From JAHEDT01 sp963825615 (GTDB lineage Bacteria > Desulfobacterota > Desulfuromonadia > Desulfuromonadales > BM103), in the NCBI GenBank assembly GCA_963825615.1, contig CAWGTV010000001.1:868001-932000 (forward strand): a stretch of DNA of 64,000 nt, read 5' to 3'. How positions within the stretch are numbered: position 1 is the first letter of the stretch; every line of letters starts with the position of its first letter. The position numbers were made by a program, and so were the translations under genes. This document shows, in pieces, positions 1 to 7,747 of the stretch. The notes under the pieces are model-generated. The model saw only the letters and a list, made by a program, of their open reading frames with translations, was not told the origin of the DNA and searched no databases.

Positions 1-527
1 GCACACTCGAGCTCCGCGTCAACTTCGCAGTGGCCATCCTCCATGCCGCCGCAGGGCCCGTTGAGAAGGCCCTTGGCACAGGTGGTCACCGGGCAGATCC
101 CGGCCGTTTCATTGAGGATGCAGTCACCACAAAGCGAACACATCTCCTCGTACTGGCCGAAACGGCGCACGTTGCCGAGGAACATGGAATTCAGGCCGCC
201 AACCACGCGCTTCTCGACATTGGAGGAAACCGACTGGACTCCTGAACCGCAGGCGAGGACGACCAGGGCATCGGCCTCCTGGAGAGCATTCCTGTGATGG
301 CGCAGATCACGGGCGGACCGCATGATATGGCAGGCCTCGTCGATCACCACGCTGCCGGTGACTTCCTTGCGCTGTTCGACCAGCCACTCCTGCAGCTTGA
401 AGATTTCTTCCTCGCCGCCGGCCTTGCAGGTCGTGGCACAGGCGGCGCAGCCGACCAGGAACAGCTTGTCGAATTCGGACAAGGTCTGTTGCAGCTCTGT
501 CAACGGCTTTAGTTCACTGATGATCAT
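1..527 (-). CDS. metV: MetV-like protein, MTHFR C-terminal zinc/cysteine domain (partial)
   Basis: Only the first 175 residues are visible; the gene runs off the left edge. It begins MIISELKPLTELQQ and carries many cysteines: CAACATTC near residues 35-42, then CSLCGDC and a CPVTTCAKGLLNGPCGG segment. That last block is typical of the MTHFR_C domain found in MetV, the small partner of MetF-type methylenetetrahydrofolate reductase in acetogens and Desulfuromonadales. It lies 102 bases downstream of folD on the same strand, which supports a one-carbon (methylene-THF to methyl-THF) operon. A metF gene is expected just beyond the edge but is not seen. The family call is from motif recognition. Confidence 0.82.
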   Translation of the reverse strand, partial: MIISELKPLTELQQTLSEFDKLFLVGCAACATTCKAGGEEEIFKLQEWLVEQRKEVTGSVVIDEACHIMRSARDLRHHRNALQEADALVVLACGSGVQSVSSNVEKRVVGGLNSMFLGNVRRFGQYEEMCSLCGDCILNETAGICPVTTCAKGLLNGPCGGMEDGHCEVDAELEC

Positions 528-629
528 ATCGGTCCGAAGGCTTCGTGCCGGACATTTATGGCCCGGATTCGACAAATCAAAGGCAAAACGGCCCGGAACG
601 AACAGGTCGTTTCGGGCCGCAGCATGGTG

Positions 630-1481
630 TTATTGGTTAGCGCGACGCTTGGCACTTTCCACGGTGTTATACAGCAGCATTGTGATCGTCATGGGTCCGA
701 CGCCACCGGGAACCGGCGTGATGGCGCTGGCCCGGTCTTTGGCGGCGACGAACTCGACATCACCGACCAGTTTCTTCTCGCCGACCCGGTTGACGCCGAC
801 ATCGATTACCACGGCGCCTTCCTTGATCCACGCCCCCTTGATCATCTCGGGTCGACCGACCGCGGCGATCAGCACATCGGCCTGGGCAACCTTGGCCGGC
901 AGATCGCGGGTGCGGGAGTGACAGAGGGTCACGGTCGCGTGCTGGGCAAGGCACATCAGCGCCACGGGCTTGCCAACGATATTGGAGCGACCAACCACGA
1001 CGACTTCTTTGCCAGTCAGATCAACGCCGGTTCGTTCCAGCATCTTCATGACCCCATAAGGTGTGCATGGCTGAAAAAGCGGGTTGCCGGTCGCCAGGCG
1101 ACCGACGTTGTACGGGTGGAAACCGTCAGCGTCCTTGGCTGGAGAGATAGCCTCCAGAACCTTGCTTTCATCAATATGCCCGGGTAGCGGCAACTGTACC
1201 AGTATGCCGTCGATGCGCGCGTCTTTATTGAGGGCTTCGATCAGCGCCAGCAGTTGTGCCTCGCTCGTCTCGGCGGGCAGCTTGTGCTCATCGGAAAAGA
1301 TGCCGGCCTGCTCGCATGCCTTCTCTTTCATCGACACGTAAACCCGGCTGGCCGGGTCGTCACCCACCAGCACGACAGCCAGGCCAGGGGTAACGCCTTG
1401 ATCCTTCAACGCCACCACATCGGCAGCAATTTCTTTACGAATATCGGCGGCGATCGCCTTGCCGTCAATGATCTTATCCAC
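630..1481 (-). CDS. folD: Bifunctional methylenetetrahydrofolate dehydrogenase/methenyl-THF cyclohydrolase FolD
   Basis: Cytosolic enzyme that oxidises 5,10-methylene-THF to methenyl-THF with NADP and hydrolyses that to 10-formyl-THF. The protein has 283 residues, the usual FolD length. Visible signatures are the active-site Tyr48-x-x-x-Lys52 (YVSMK), the KDADGFHPYNVGRL loop near 117-129, and the nucleotide-binding GRSNIVGKP at 164-172. It supplies formyl-THF for PurH, which is also in this window, and feeds the MetV/MetF branch downstream. An AGG-containing ribosome site precedes the ATG. Intact. Confidence 0.97.
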   Translation of the reverse strand: MDKIIDGKAIAADIRKEIAADVVALKDQGVTPGLAVVLVGDDPASRVYVSMKEKACEQAGIFSDEHKLPAETSEAQLLALIEALNKDARIDGILVQLPLPGHIDESKVLEAISPAKDADGFHPYNVGRLATGNPLFQPCTPYGVMKMLERTGVDLTGKEVVVVGRSNIVGKPVALMCLAQHATVTLCHSRTRDLPAKVAQADVLIAAVGRPEMIKGAWIKEGAVVIDVGVNRVGEKKLVGDVEFVAAKDRASAITPVPGGVGPMTITMLLYNTVESAKRRANQ

Positions 1482-1614
1482 GCAAAAAACCTCCTCGAGA
1501 ATGAGACTACGACTATACGCAAGCCAGTTGTGCTTGTAAAGATATGTGGCAACAGAAAAGCTGAAAAAACGTAGGGAGGAGAAAACCCTTAGCCCCTCAC
1601 ATGCGCCTGGGGGT

Positions 1615-2685
1615 CTAGCTGCGCTCGCGGCGCTTCTGTTCCATCACCCGCTTGGACATCTTGCCGAAATTCTTATCCTTACGGCGTTTTTCCACCAGAG
1701 TTTCCGCCGTTCGTTCCTGTTCCAGGCGCAGTTTGAGGTAGTTTTCCAGCCGGCGTGGGTCCAGTTCATTGCGCTCGGCGGCGGCGGTCACCGCACAGCC
1801 GATATCACCCTGGTGCCGGCAATTGTTAAAACGACAGTGACGGGCGATGCTTTCAATCTCCTCGAAGAGCGTGGCAACGCCGGTCAGGCAATCGCTCAGT
1901 TGAAGTTCACGCAACCCCGGGCTGTCGAGCAGGAGTCCCCCTCCGGGCAAGATGTGCAGGGAACGAGAGGTGGTTGTATGACGACCCTTGGCATCACTCT
2001 CGCGGGTGTCTCCGGTTTCCTGGACCTCCGCCGAGCTCAAGGTGTTGACCAACGTCGACTTGCCGACACCACTCGATCCGACCAGCGCGATGGTTTGTCC
2101 CATACTGCACCAGGGGCTTAACATCTCTATAACTCCGACGTCCTTGGCGTTGACGACCACAATCGCCAGATCGGGATGCAGTATCTTGGCCTGGGTGCAA
2201 AACGCATCGGTCTCATCGACTAGGTCAGCCTTGGTCAGGACAATCACCGGTTCAACACCGGCATCAAGAGCCAGGGCCAGATAGCGTTCAAGGCGGGACA
2301 GGTTGAACTCCTGGTTGCAGGAAGAGACAATGAACAGGGTGTCGACATTCGCCGCCATCAACTGCACCTTCGTCTCGCGTCCCGAAGCCATGCGTTTGAA
2401 CAGACTCTTGCGCTCCAGCAGACGTTGCGGCAGACCATTGCCATCGACCAGCAGCCAGTCACCAACCGTCGGCAAATCTTCTATCGAATAACGCAGCCAG
2501 GCATGAGGCAGTGTGAGCTGCCGGCGGCCACCCGTACCCACGCCATCGATCAGGTGCCGGTTGAGGGCAAACACCCGGAAGGGTTGGGTCGTTTCCCACT
2601 CCTCCAGGCTTAATTGCTGTTGAAAAAAATGGCTCCAGCCAAGCTCCGGCAAAGTCAACAGGGTTTCCGGCATGTGCTTGTCCAT
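1615..2685 (-). CDS. rsgA: Ribosome small-subunit-dependent GTPase RsgA
   Basis: Circularly permuted GTPase that helps late 30S subunit maturation. The order of motifs in the 356-residue protein shows the permutation: G4 (TKAD, 151-154) comes before the P-loop G1 (GSSGVGKST, 203-211) and G3 (DSPG, 254-257). The N-terminal OB-fold part precedes them, and a zinc site C284/C289/H291/C297 follows. The C-terminus is rich in Arg and Lys, as usual. An alternative start is Met5, since neither ATG has a strong Shine-Dalgarno sequence. Not obviously cotranscribed with folD (about 130 bases apart, rsgA upstream). Confidence 0.95.
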   Translation of the reverse strand: MDKHMPETLLTLPELGWSHFFQQQLSLEEWETTQPFRVFALNRHLIDGVGTGGRRQLTLPHAWLRYSIEDLPTVGDWLLVDGNGLPQRLLERKSLFKRMASGRETKVQLMAANVDTLFIVSSCNQEFNLSRLERYLALALDAGVEPVIVLTKADLVDETDAFCTQAKILHPDLAIVVVNAKDVGVIEMLSPWCSMGQTIALVGSSGVGKSTLVNTLSSAEVQETGDTRESDAKGRHTTTSRSLHILPGGGLLLDSPGLRELQLSDCLTGVATLFEEIESIARHCRFNNCRHQGDIGCAVTAAAERNELDPRRLENYLKLRLEQERTAETLVEKRRKDKNFGKMSKRVMEQKRRERS

Positions 2686-2754
2686 AACGGGCGCAATGAG
2701 TTACCTCTTTAAAGTGTGCCACACTCAAAATATCGAAAACCGCGGAGAGAGAAC

Positions 2755-2785
2755 AAAAAAGGGACGGAGTTAAATTCCGTCCCTT
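2755..2785 (-). terminator. Rho-independent terminator after the FmdB-type gene
   Basis: A 10-bp perfect stem (AAGGGACGGA at 2759-2768 against TCCGTCCCTT at 2776-2785) with a 7-base loop. Read on the minus strand it is followed by a run of T (complement of the A run at 2755-2760). It lies 20 bases past the stop of the FmdB-family gene and separates it from rsgA. Confidence 0.85.
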
Positions 2786-2805
2786 TACCGCAAGATGACA
2801 TTTGT

Positions 2806-3054
2806 TTACTCGTTAGCCGCTTTCGGGCAACCGGCACAGCCGCCGCCACTGTCCGCCGCCGGACAGGCCGCAGGCTTGGCGCCGTAACCCTGATCGTACC
2901 AGCCGTCCCCCTTGAGGGTAAAACCTGTCTGGGAAATCAACTTGGCAACAGTCCCGCCGCACTCTTGACACACCGTCAGCGGCCCATCAGAAAACTTCTG
3001 CCGGGCTTCGAAAACCAGCCCGCATTCCCTGCATTGATACTCGTAGATTGGCAT
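2806..3054 (-). CDS. FmdB family zinc-ribbon protein
   Basis: Small 82-residue protein starting MPIYEYQCRECG, the hallmark N-terminus of the FmdB/CxxC_CXXC_SSSS family. Two CxxC pairs (C8/C11 and C29/C32) form a zinc ribbon. The tail is Gly/Cys rich, with a further ACP and CAGCP segment. The founding member was described as a regulator of formylmethanofuran dehydrogenase genes, but the general function in bacteria is unknown. A clear terminator follows. Intact and of normal length. Confidence 0.88.
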   Translation of the reverse strand: MPIYEYQCRECGLVFEARQKFSDGPLTVCQECGGTVAKLISQTGFTLKGDGWYDQGYGAKPAACPAADSGGGCAGCPKAANE

Positions 3055-3110
3055 TGCGAATCACCTCGTTGAAAAATTCGTCGGCAATTTAATAACTTTG
3101 CAGGCGGATG

Positions 3111-3416
3111 TCAAGCCCCCACCACGGTATTCAGTTGCGAACGGATGTCCTGAAAATCGGCATCCTCGAGCAGCCAGCGCTTATGGCGCGAAGCCTCGCC
3201 GGAAACCAGTTTAACACGACCCTTGGGCAGATTGCAGAGTTTGGCAAGAAAAGCGCAACAGGCCTTGTTGGCGGCTCCATCCACAGGTGGAGCCGTCAAG
3301 GCAATTTTGAGGGCATCACCCTGCAGGCCGACGACCCGATTGCGGCTGGCACGCGGCTGTATATAGAGGCATATCTCGACACCTGCGTCGGTCTGCCGCA
3401 GGTACGGCAGGCTCAC
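3111..3416 (-). CDS. DUF167 (YggU family) protein
   Basis: A 101-residue protein with the DUF167 pattern: a PRASRNRVVGLQGDALKIALTAPPVDG-type stretch in the middle and the conserved ANKACCAFLAKLC helix. Biochemical role not established. Its ATG overlaps the TGA of the upstream divIVA-like gene (ATGA), so the two are translationally coupled. The YggT-DivIVA-YggU order is a recurring arrangement in bacteria and points to a link with envelope or cell-division functions, though that is inference from context. Confidence 0.9.
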   Translation of the reverse strand: MSLPYLRQTDAGVEICLYIQPRASRNRVVGLQGDALKIALTAPPVDGAANKACCAFLAKLCNLPKGRVKLVSGEASRHKRWLLEDADFQDIRSQLNTVVGA

Positions 3417-4129
3417 TTGAGGAGGCCCTCCTCGCCGTTGAGATCTTCCGCGTTAAAATCGAGAGACAGGTCGGAGATCTCCGCTTCGGGATACTGCTCT
3501 TGCAGTTCTTCGGCCTCGCAAAACTCGGCCTCATCCACCGCCTCATCCACCGCCTCATGCGTCTCATGCGTCTCATTTGCATCTTTGACAGCACCAGAAG
3601 TAGTCTCAGCAACCTTCTGTTCCCGAGGCCGGGCAAAAGGGAGTGGTTCTTCAAGCAGCTTGGCGTCGCCATTATGCTCAATGGCCACGCTATTCAGATC
3701 CAGCATGCGGATATGCTTTTCCAGCAATCCACGCAAACTGACTTCAAAGTCAATTTTCTGCCGCTTGATCTCCTGGATTTCTTCGATCAGCTGCAGGCGT
3801 CTTTCTTCGGCGTTGTAAAGCAGGCGCTCTGCCTTGATTTCCGCCTCGGCCATCATGACATCCACTTCGCGGCGGGCGGTGGACTTCAGAGAATCGGTTA
3901 CCTTTTGTGTGGTCAGCAGAGTTTTCTTGAGGGTCTCTTCACGATCACGCATTTCAGTCAACATCGCCTTGGTGCGAGCCAATTCCTCCTGGAGATCATG
4001 GTTCTTGCGCATCAGGCGCTCCAGTTCTTCGGCAATGACTTCGAGGAACTGGTCAACACCGGCCTTTTCGTAACCGAAAGGCCGGGATTTGAACTGTTTC
4101 TGCTGGATATCGATCGGACTGATGCGCAT
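3413..4129 (-). CDS. DivIVA domain-containing coiled-coil protein
   Basis: DivIVA-like protein of 238 residues. The N-terminus MRISPIDIQQKQFKSRPFGY matches the DivIVA membrane-binding domain, followed by FLEVIAEELERLMRKNHDLQEEL and a long heptad-rich coiled coil to about residue 150. The tail is acidic and repetitive, with near-tandem EAVDEAVDEAE. I chose the ATG at 4129, which has GAGGTAACC upstream; a longer in-frame start at 4213 adds a Cys/Ser-rich leader that overlaps yggT and looks spurious. Such proteins mark curved membranes and poles. The function here is inferred from family and neighbours. Confidence 0.88.
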   Translation of the reverse strand: MRISPIDIQQKQFKSRPFGYEKAGVDQFLEVIAEELERLMRKNHDLQEELARTKAMLTEMRDREETLKKTLLTTQKVTDSLKSTARREVDVMMAEAEIKAERLLYNAEERRLQLIEEIQEIKRQKIDFEVSLRGLLEKHIRMLDLNSVAIEHNGDAKLLEEPLPFARPREQKVAETTSGAVKDANETHETHEAVDEAVDEAEFCEAEELQEQYPEAEISDLSLDFNAEDLNGEEGLLK

Positions 4130-4136
4130 GGTTACC

Positions 4137-4430
4137 TCAGAAACGGTTGCTAAGCTGCCAAATGATCTGGAGAAGCACTTGTTCGACGACTGACAGCAGG
4201 AGCAACAAAGCAATCGGCGTCAGATCGATACCGCTGAACTGCAGCGGCAAAATACGTCGCATCCGCGCCAGAACCGGCTCGGTCGCGTTATAGAGAAAGC
4301 GCACGATCGGATTGTACGGATCAGGATTAACCCAGGAAACCAGGGCTCTGGCAATGACGATAAAGATGTAAATCTGGAAAACCAGGCTGACCACCTGAGA
4401 AAGCGCCGACCAGAGAACTTGCATGCCCAC
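4137..4430 (-). CDS. YggT family integral membrane protein
   Basis: A 97-residue membrane protein with two hydrophobic segments (about 5-28 and 70-92) and the YGGT signature region ARALVSWVNPDPYNPIVRFL followed by EPVLARMRRILP. It starts MGMQVLWSALSQ and its stop lies seven bases before the divIVA-like start, so it is first in a three-gene unit. YggT proteins are inner-membrane proteins of uncertain role, often next to cell-division or DivIVA genes. Intact. Confidence 0.92.
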   Translation of the reverse strand: MGMQVLWSALSQVVSLVFQIYIFIVIARALVSWVNPDPYNPIVRFLYNATEPVLARMRRILPLQFSGIDLTPIALLLLLSVVEQVLLQIIWQLSNRF

Positions 4431-4543
4431 CTCGTGCGATATCGTTGAAAAAGCAACAATAATGAATGTTTATATTGCACCCTATATAGCTTATCACGAC
4501 CGGAACAGTCAAACTCTTTCCCTCCCAACACCTGGGAAAAACG

Positions 4544-4572
4544 TTGATTTCTCAGCATCTTGAGGCCATAAT
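4544..4572 (+). promoter_or_regulatory. Candidate sigma-70 promoter for aroG-hgcAB
   Basis: TTGATT (4544-4549) and CATAAT (4567-4572) are separated by 17 bases and lie 48 bases before the aroG ATG. This is the best promoter-like match in the divergent gap between yggT and aroG. No other promoter is evident between aroG and hgcB, so this site may drive hgcAB as well. Inferred from sequence only. Confidence 0.45.
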
Positions 4573-4619
4573 AGCAAACTTTAAATGAATCCATTCATTT
4601 TTGCATACAGGAGACAACC

Positions 4620-5693
4620 ATGGTTCGGACCAATAATATCAATGTCAGCGGCTTGACGCCGCTGATCGCGCCTGCGGACCTCAAGCAGGTTCTGCCGCTG
4701 GCCGAGACAGCTGCTGCATTCGTCGCCAATTCTCGTGAGCAGATCAAGGACATTCTCTGGAACCGCGATTCGCGCATGATGGTTGTGGTCGGGCCCTGCT
4801 CTATTCACGATCCCAAGGCGGCGTTGGAATACGCAGGACGGCTGGCGAAACTCAACCATGAATTAAAGGACCAGCTGCTATTGGTCATGCGCGTCTACTT
4901 CGAGAAGCCACGCACCACGATCGGCTGGAAAGGCTTGATCAACGATCCCGATCTCAACGGCACGCACCTGATCTCGAAGGGGCTTGGCATCGCCCGCAAC
5001 CTGATGCTCAGCATCACCGACATGGGACTACCGGTCGCCACCGAAATGCTCGACCCGATTACCCCGCAATACATGGCCGACACCATCAGTTGGGGAGCTA
5101 TTGGCGCCCGGACGACGGAGAGTCAGACCCACCGCGAGATGTCCAGCGGCCTCTCTTTTCCGGTCGGCTTCAAAAACGGTACTGACGGCAACTTGCAGAT
5201 CGCCATCGACGCCATGGGCGCCGCCTGCCATTCCCACAGCTTTATCGGCATCAACCGGGAAGGCCGCAGCTCGATCGTACGCACCACAGGCAACCCTGAC
5301 GTGCATATCGTACTGCGCGGCGGCAACGACCAGCCGAACTACCAAGCTGCCGACATTGCCCAAACCATGGAAAAGCTCGATAATGCTGCGATCAAAACCT
5401 CCATCATGGTTGACTGCAGCCATGCCAATTCCCTCAAAGATCACACCCGCCAGGAGTCCGTCATGAAGGATGTGATGGAGCAGATCGCCAGCGGCAACAG
5501 CCGCATCGGCTCGCTGATGATCGAGAGCTTCCTCGAGGAAGGCAACCAGAAGATGGCGGCAAGGCTCGAGGACCTCGTGTATGGCGTATCGATCACCGAC
5601 AAATGCGTTAATTGGCAAACCACTGAACGCATGTTGCGTTATGCTCACGCCAGACTTAAGGAGTGCGGTGGCCGCAAACTGCCCGCAAGCTGA
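4620..5693 (+). CDS. aroG: 3-deoxy-7-phosphoheptulonate synthase, class I (AroG type)
   Basis: First enzyme of the shikimate pathway: condenses phosphoenolpyruvate and erythrose 4-phosphate to DAHP. The 357-residue length and motifs fit the class I (E. coli AroF/G/H) family: GPCSIHD at 58-64, RVYFEKPRTTIGWKGLINDP near 100, AIGARTTESQTHREMSSGLS in the middle, and DCSHANS near 265. A GGAGACAACC ribosome site precedes the ATG. Its TGA overlaps the hgcA ATG (TGATG), coupling aromatic amino-acid synthesis to the mercury-methylation genes in this genome. Intact. Confidence 0.97.
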   Translation: MVRTNNINVSGLTPLIAPADLKQVLPLAETAAAFVANSREQIKDILWNRDSRMMVVVGPCSIHDPKAALEYAGRLAKLNHELKDQLLLVMRVYFEKPRTTIGWKGLINDPDLNGTHLISKGLGIARNLMLSITDMGLPVATEMLDPITPQYMADTISWGAIGARTTESQTHREMSSGLSFPVGFKNGTDGNLQIAIDAMGAACHSHSFIGINREGRSSIVRTTGNPDVHIVLRGGNDQPNYQAADIAQTMEKLDNAAIKTSIMVDCSHANSLKDHTRQESVMKDVMEQIASGNSRIGSLMIESFLEEGNQKMAARLEDLVYGVSITDKCVNWQTTERMLRYAHARLKECGGRKLPAS

Positions 5694-6865
5694 TGAGCGC
5701 GAATAACTGCTGCCCACCACCGAACAGTTCAGCTTCCTGCTGTCCGCCAAATGCGGAAACCGAATTTTGCTGTGCCCCTGCCGCAACCGGCGCTGCGACA
5801 TGTTGCCCCAGCGTCAGCGACGACCGTCCAGGCTACAAGCTCTGGCCCTTTGTCTGCGCCTGGCTGGACACCCCGGCTGGGGCAGTGCCCCAAGTTGCCA
5901 CCTCCCTGACAATGGCAGACATCACAGGTCGCTGGCAAATGCGCTGGGGACTCGGCCGTACGCGCTACAGCATCGCCCCGGGGCTCTATGCCCTCGGCAA
6001 CCCATCGGAGAACAGCCCGGTCCTGGTCACGGCCAACTACAAGATGACCTTCGACATCCTCCGCCGTGACCTGCACGGTCACGACGCCTGGCTACTTGTC
6101 CTCGACACCAAGGGAATCAACGTCTGGTGCGCCGCCGGCAAGGGGACCTTCGGCACGGATGAACTGGTTCGCCAGGTCCAGAGGACAGGTCTGCAGCAGG
6201 TGGTTGCTCACCGGACCCTGATCGTTCCGCAGCTTGGCGCCCCGGGAGTCGCTGCCCACAAGGTCAGCAAGGCTACCGGTTTCAAGGTTATCTACGGACC
6301 CGTCCGCAGCAGTGACCTGCCAGGATTTTTGGATAACGGCCAGCATGCCACGCCTGAGATGCGACGCGTCACTTTCAGCTTCATCGACCGACTGGTTCTG
6401 ACCCCGGTGGAGTTGGTCAACATGTGGCGGCAGATGCTGTGGAGCATACTGGCTCTCTACATTCTTGGCGGCATCGGCCCGCAGATTTTTTCACTTGCTG
6501 CCGCGAGCACTCGCGGCACTGCCGCAGTTACCACAGGCCTGCTCGGTGTATTGACCGGCGCGGTCTTGGTCCCGATCCTGCTCCCCTGGCTGCCGGGACG
6601 CCAGTTTGCCTTGAAAGGGGCAGCCGCCGGCTTAGCCGTGGGGGTTCTGGCGGTTCTGCCTTTTTTGGGTTCAATTGACTGGCTCAACTGTATGGCACTG
6701 CTGATAGCGGTTGCCACTGTCTCGTCCTGGTGCGCCATGCACTTTACCGGATCGTCAACGTTCACCTCGCCTTCCGGGGTGGAAAAGGAAATGCGCCAGG
6801 CGATCCCGGCTCAGGCAGCCGCCCTGTTGGTCGCCGGCCTCTGCTGGCTTGCGGGTACTTTTTGA
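5693..6865 (+). CDS. hgcA: Mercury methylation corrinoid protein HgcA
   Basis: HgcA is the membrane-anchored corrinoid protein proposed to transfer a methyl group to Hg(II). The diagnostic cap-helix motif N-V-W-C-A-A-G-K is present at residues 143-150, with Cys146 as the expected lower cobalt ligand, followed by GTFGTDEL. The corrinoid-binding domain spans about 45-235. From about residue 247 (MLWSILALYILGG) the protein is hydrophobic, with four to five membrane helices, as in known HgcA. Total length is 390. The N-terminus is unusual: four Cys-Cys pairs at 6-7, 16-17, 26-27 and 37-38. I chose the ATG overlapping the aroG stop; a GTG ten codons upstream is possible. hgcB follows 33 bases later. 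Confidence 0.95.
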   Translation: MSANNCCPPPNSSASCCPPNAETEFCCAPAATGAATCCPSVSDDRPGYKLWPFVCAWLDTPAGAVPQVATSLTMADITGRWQMRWGLGRTRYSIAPGLYALGNPSENSPVLVTANYKMTFDILRRDLHGHDAWLLVLDTKGINVWCAAGKGTFGTDELVRQVQRTGLQQVVAHRTLIVPQLGAPGVAAHKVSKATGFKVIYGPVRSSDLPGFLDNGQHATPEMRRVTFSFIDRLVLTPVELVNMWRQMLWSILALYILGGIGPQIFSLAAASTRGTAAVTTGLLGVLTGAVLVPILLPWLPGRQFALKGAAAGLAVGVLAVLPFLGSIDWLNCMALLIAVATVSSWCAMHFTGSSTFTSPSGVEKEMRQAIPAQAAALLVAGLCWLAGTF

Positions 6866-6898
6866 ACTGGAAAGACGAGAGAGAAAGGGGACTCCTGC

Positions 6899-7187
6899 AT
6901 GTCATCGTTGCGTTACCTGGAAAATGTCGTGACCCTGGAACTTGATGCCGAGAAATGCATCGGCTGCGGCATGTGCGCTATCGTCTGCCCACACCGGGTG
7001 CTTGCAGTCGAAGAGCGCAGAGGCACGGATCGTCGACCGCGACGCCTGCATTGAGTGCGGGGCCTGCGCCGGCAACTGCCCGGTCGAGGCATTGACCGTC
7101 AAATCCGGAGTCGGCTGTGCCAGTGCGATTATCAACAGCTGGCTGACCGGGGAGGAACCGAACTGCGACTGCGGCGGCAGCTGTTGA
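6899..7187 (+). CDS. hgcB: Mercury methylation ferredoxin HgcB (one frame break)
   Basis: HgcB is the 2[4Fe-4S] ferredoxin partner of HgcA that is thought to reduce its corrinoid. The first frame (6899 to about 7022) reads MSSLRYLENVVTLELDAEKC then IGCGMCAIVCPHRVLAVEER, giving the first cluster motif. It then ends early at a TGA at 7052. The rest is in another frame: ARIVDRDACIECGACAGNCP, then SGVGCASAIINSWL and the Cys-rich end CDCGGSC. Removing one G near 7022-7023 joins them as EERRARIVDRDACIECG, exactly the family pattern. The break is either a sequence error or a real inactivation. About 95 residues when repaired. Confidence 0.88.
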
Positions 7188-7196
7188 ATAAACCAA

Positions 7197-7268
7197 GGGG
7201 GTCAGGTCTACACATTTCACAATTTTTGCTAAATGCGCTTTTTTGTGAAATGTGTAGACCTGACCCCC
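7197..7268. repeat. Palindromic element, copy 1 (26-nt arms)
   Basis: Perfect inverted repeat: the arm at 7197-7222 (GGGGGTCAGGTCTACACATT...) pairs with 7243-7268 around a 20-base AT-rich loop. It fills the gap between the convergent hgcB and VOC genes, ten bases after the hgcB stop and three before the VOC stop. A second copy with 26-nt arms of nearly the same sequence but a different loop lies at 46934-47010. It could act as a two-way terminator and resembles REP or MITE-type palindromes moved in trans. No transposase is in the window. Confidence 0.85.
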
Positions 7269-7270
7269 AA

Positions 7271-7708
7271 TTACGACTGCAACTTGGTGACATCAAGCGG
7301 GCGATCAACCCCTTCCCATCGGTCTACTCCATGCTCTGTCTGCCGCGTATCCCAGTAGACCTCGACACCGTTACTGTCAGGATCGTTAAAATAGATCGCC
7401 CAACTGATCCGGTGGTCGACGGGATAGACCGGCACCCCAGCTTCTGTTAGCTTCTGGTAGGTGGCCGCGAGGGCCTCTCGGTCGGGGACTTCGAAGGCCA
7501 TGTGGTACAGGCCGACGTCGTGCGGCGCCGGGGTTGCCGCCTGCATGCCGACTTCCTGCAGCGCCAGTTCATGATGGCTTTTGCCGGCGGACATGAAGAC
7601 GAACCGATGGCCCAGACTTTCGGTCACCTCCATGCCGAGATATTGCCGATAAAACGCGATGGAGCGTTTCAAATCACGAATTTTCAAATGGACATGTCCA
7701 ATAGTCAT
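7271..7708 (-). CDS. VOC (glyoxalase/bleomycin-resistance/extradiol dioxygenase) family protein
   Basis: A 145-residue single-module VOC protein. MTIGHVHLKIRDLKRSIAFY provides the first metal His, with further ligand candidates in the ELALQEV and YHMAFEVPD segments and Glu in NGVEVYWD. The FNDPDSNGVEVYWDTR ending resembles dioxygenase-like or glyoxalase-like VOC proteins. The substrate cannot be told from sequence. The gene converges on hgcB and is followed 40 bases later, upstream, by the yceI-like gene on the same strand. Confidence 0.85.
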   Translation of the reverse strand: MTIGHVHLKIRDLKRSIAFYRQYLGMEVTESLGHRFVFMSAGKSHHELALQEVGMQAATPAPHDVGLYHMAFEVPDREALAATYQKLTEAGVPVYPVDHRISWAIYFNDPDSNGVEVYWDTRQTEHGVDRWEGVDRPLDVTKLQS

Positions 7709-7747
7709 AACGCCTCACAAGTTTTTAAACATTTTTTGAAAAACCAA

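Noticed and set aside
6899..7187. Programmed frameshift in hgcB
   Set aside because: No slippery run with a downstream structure was seen at the break, and the same kind of single-base insertion occurs in many unrelated genes of the window.
7197..7268. Palindrome as an ordinary rho-independent terminator
   Set aside because: It may work as one here, but the exact copy of its arms between two divergent genes at 46934-47010, without a following T run, shows that it is a repeat element first.
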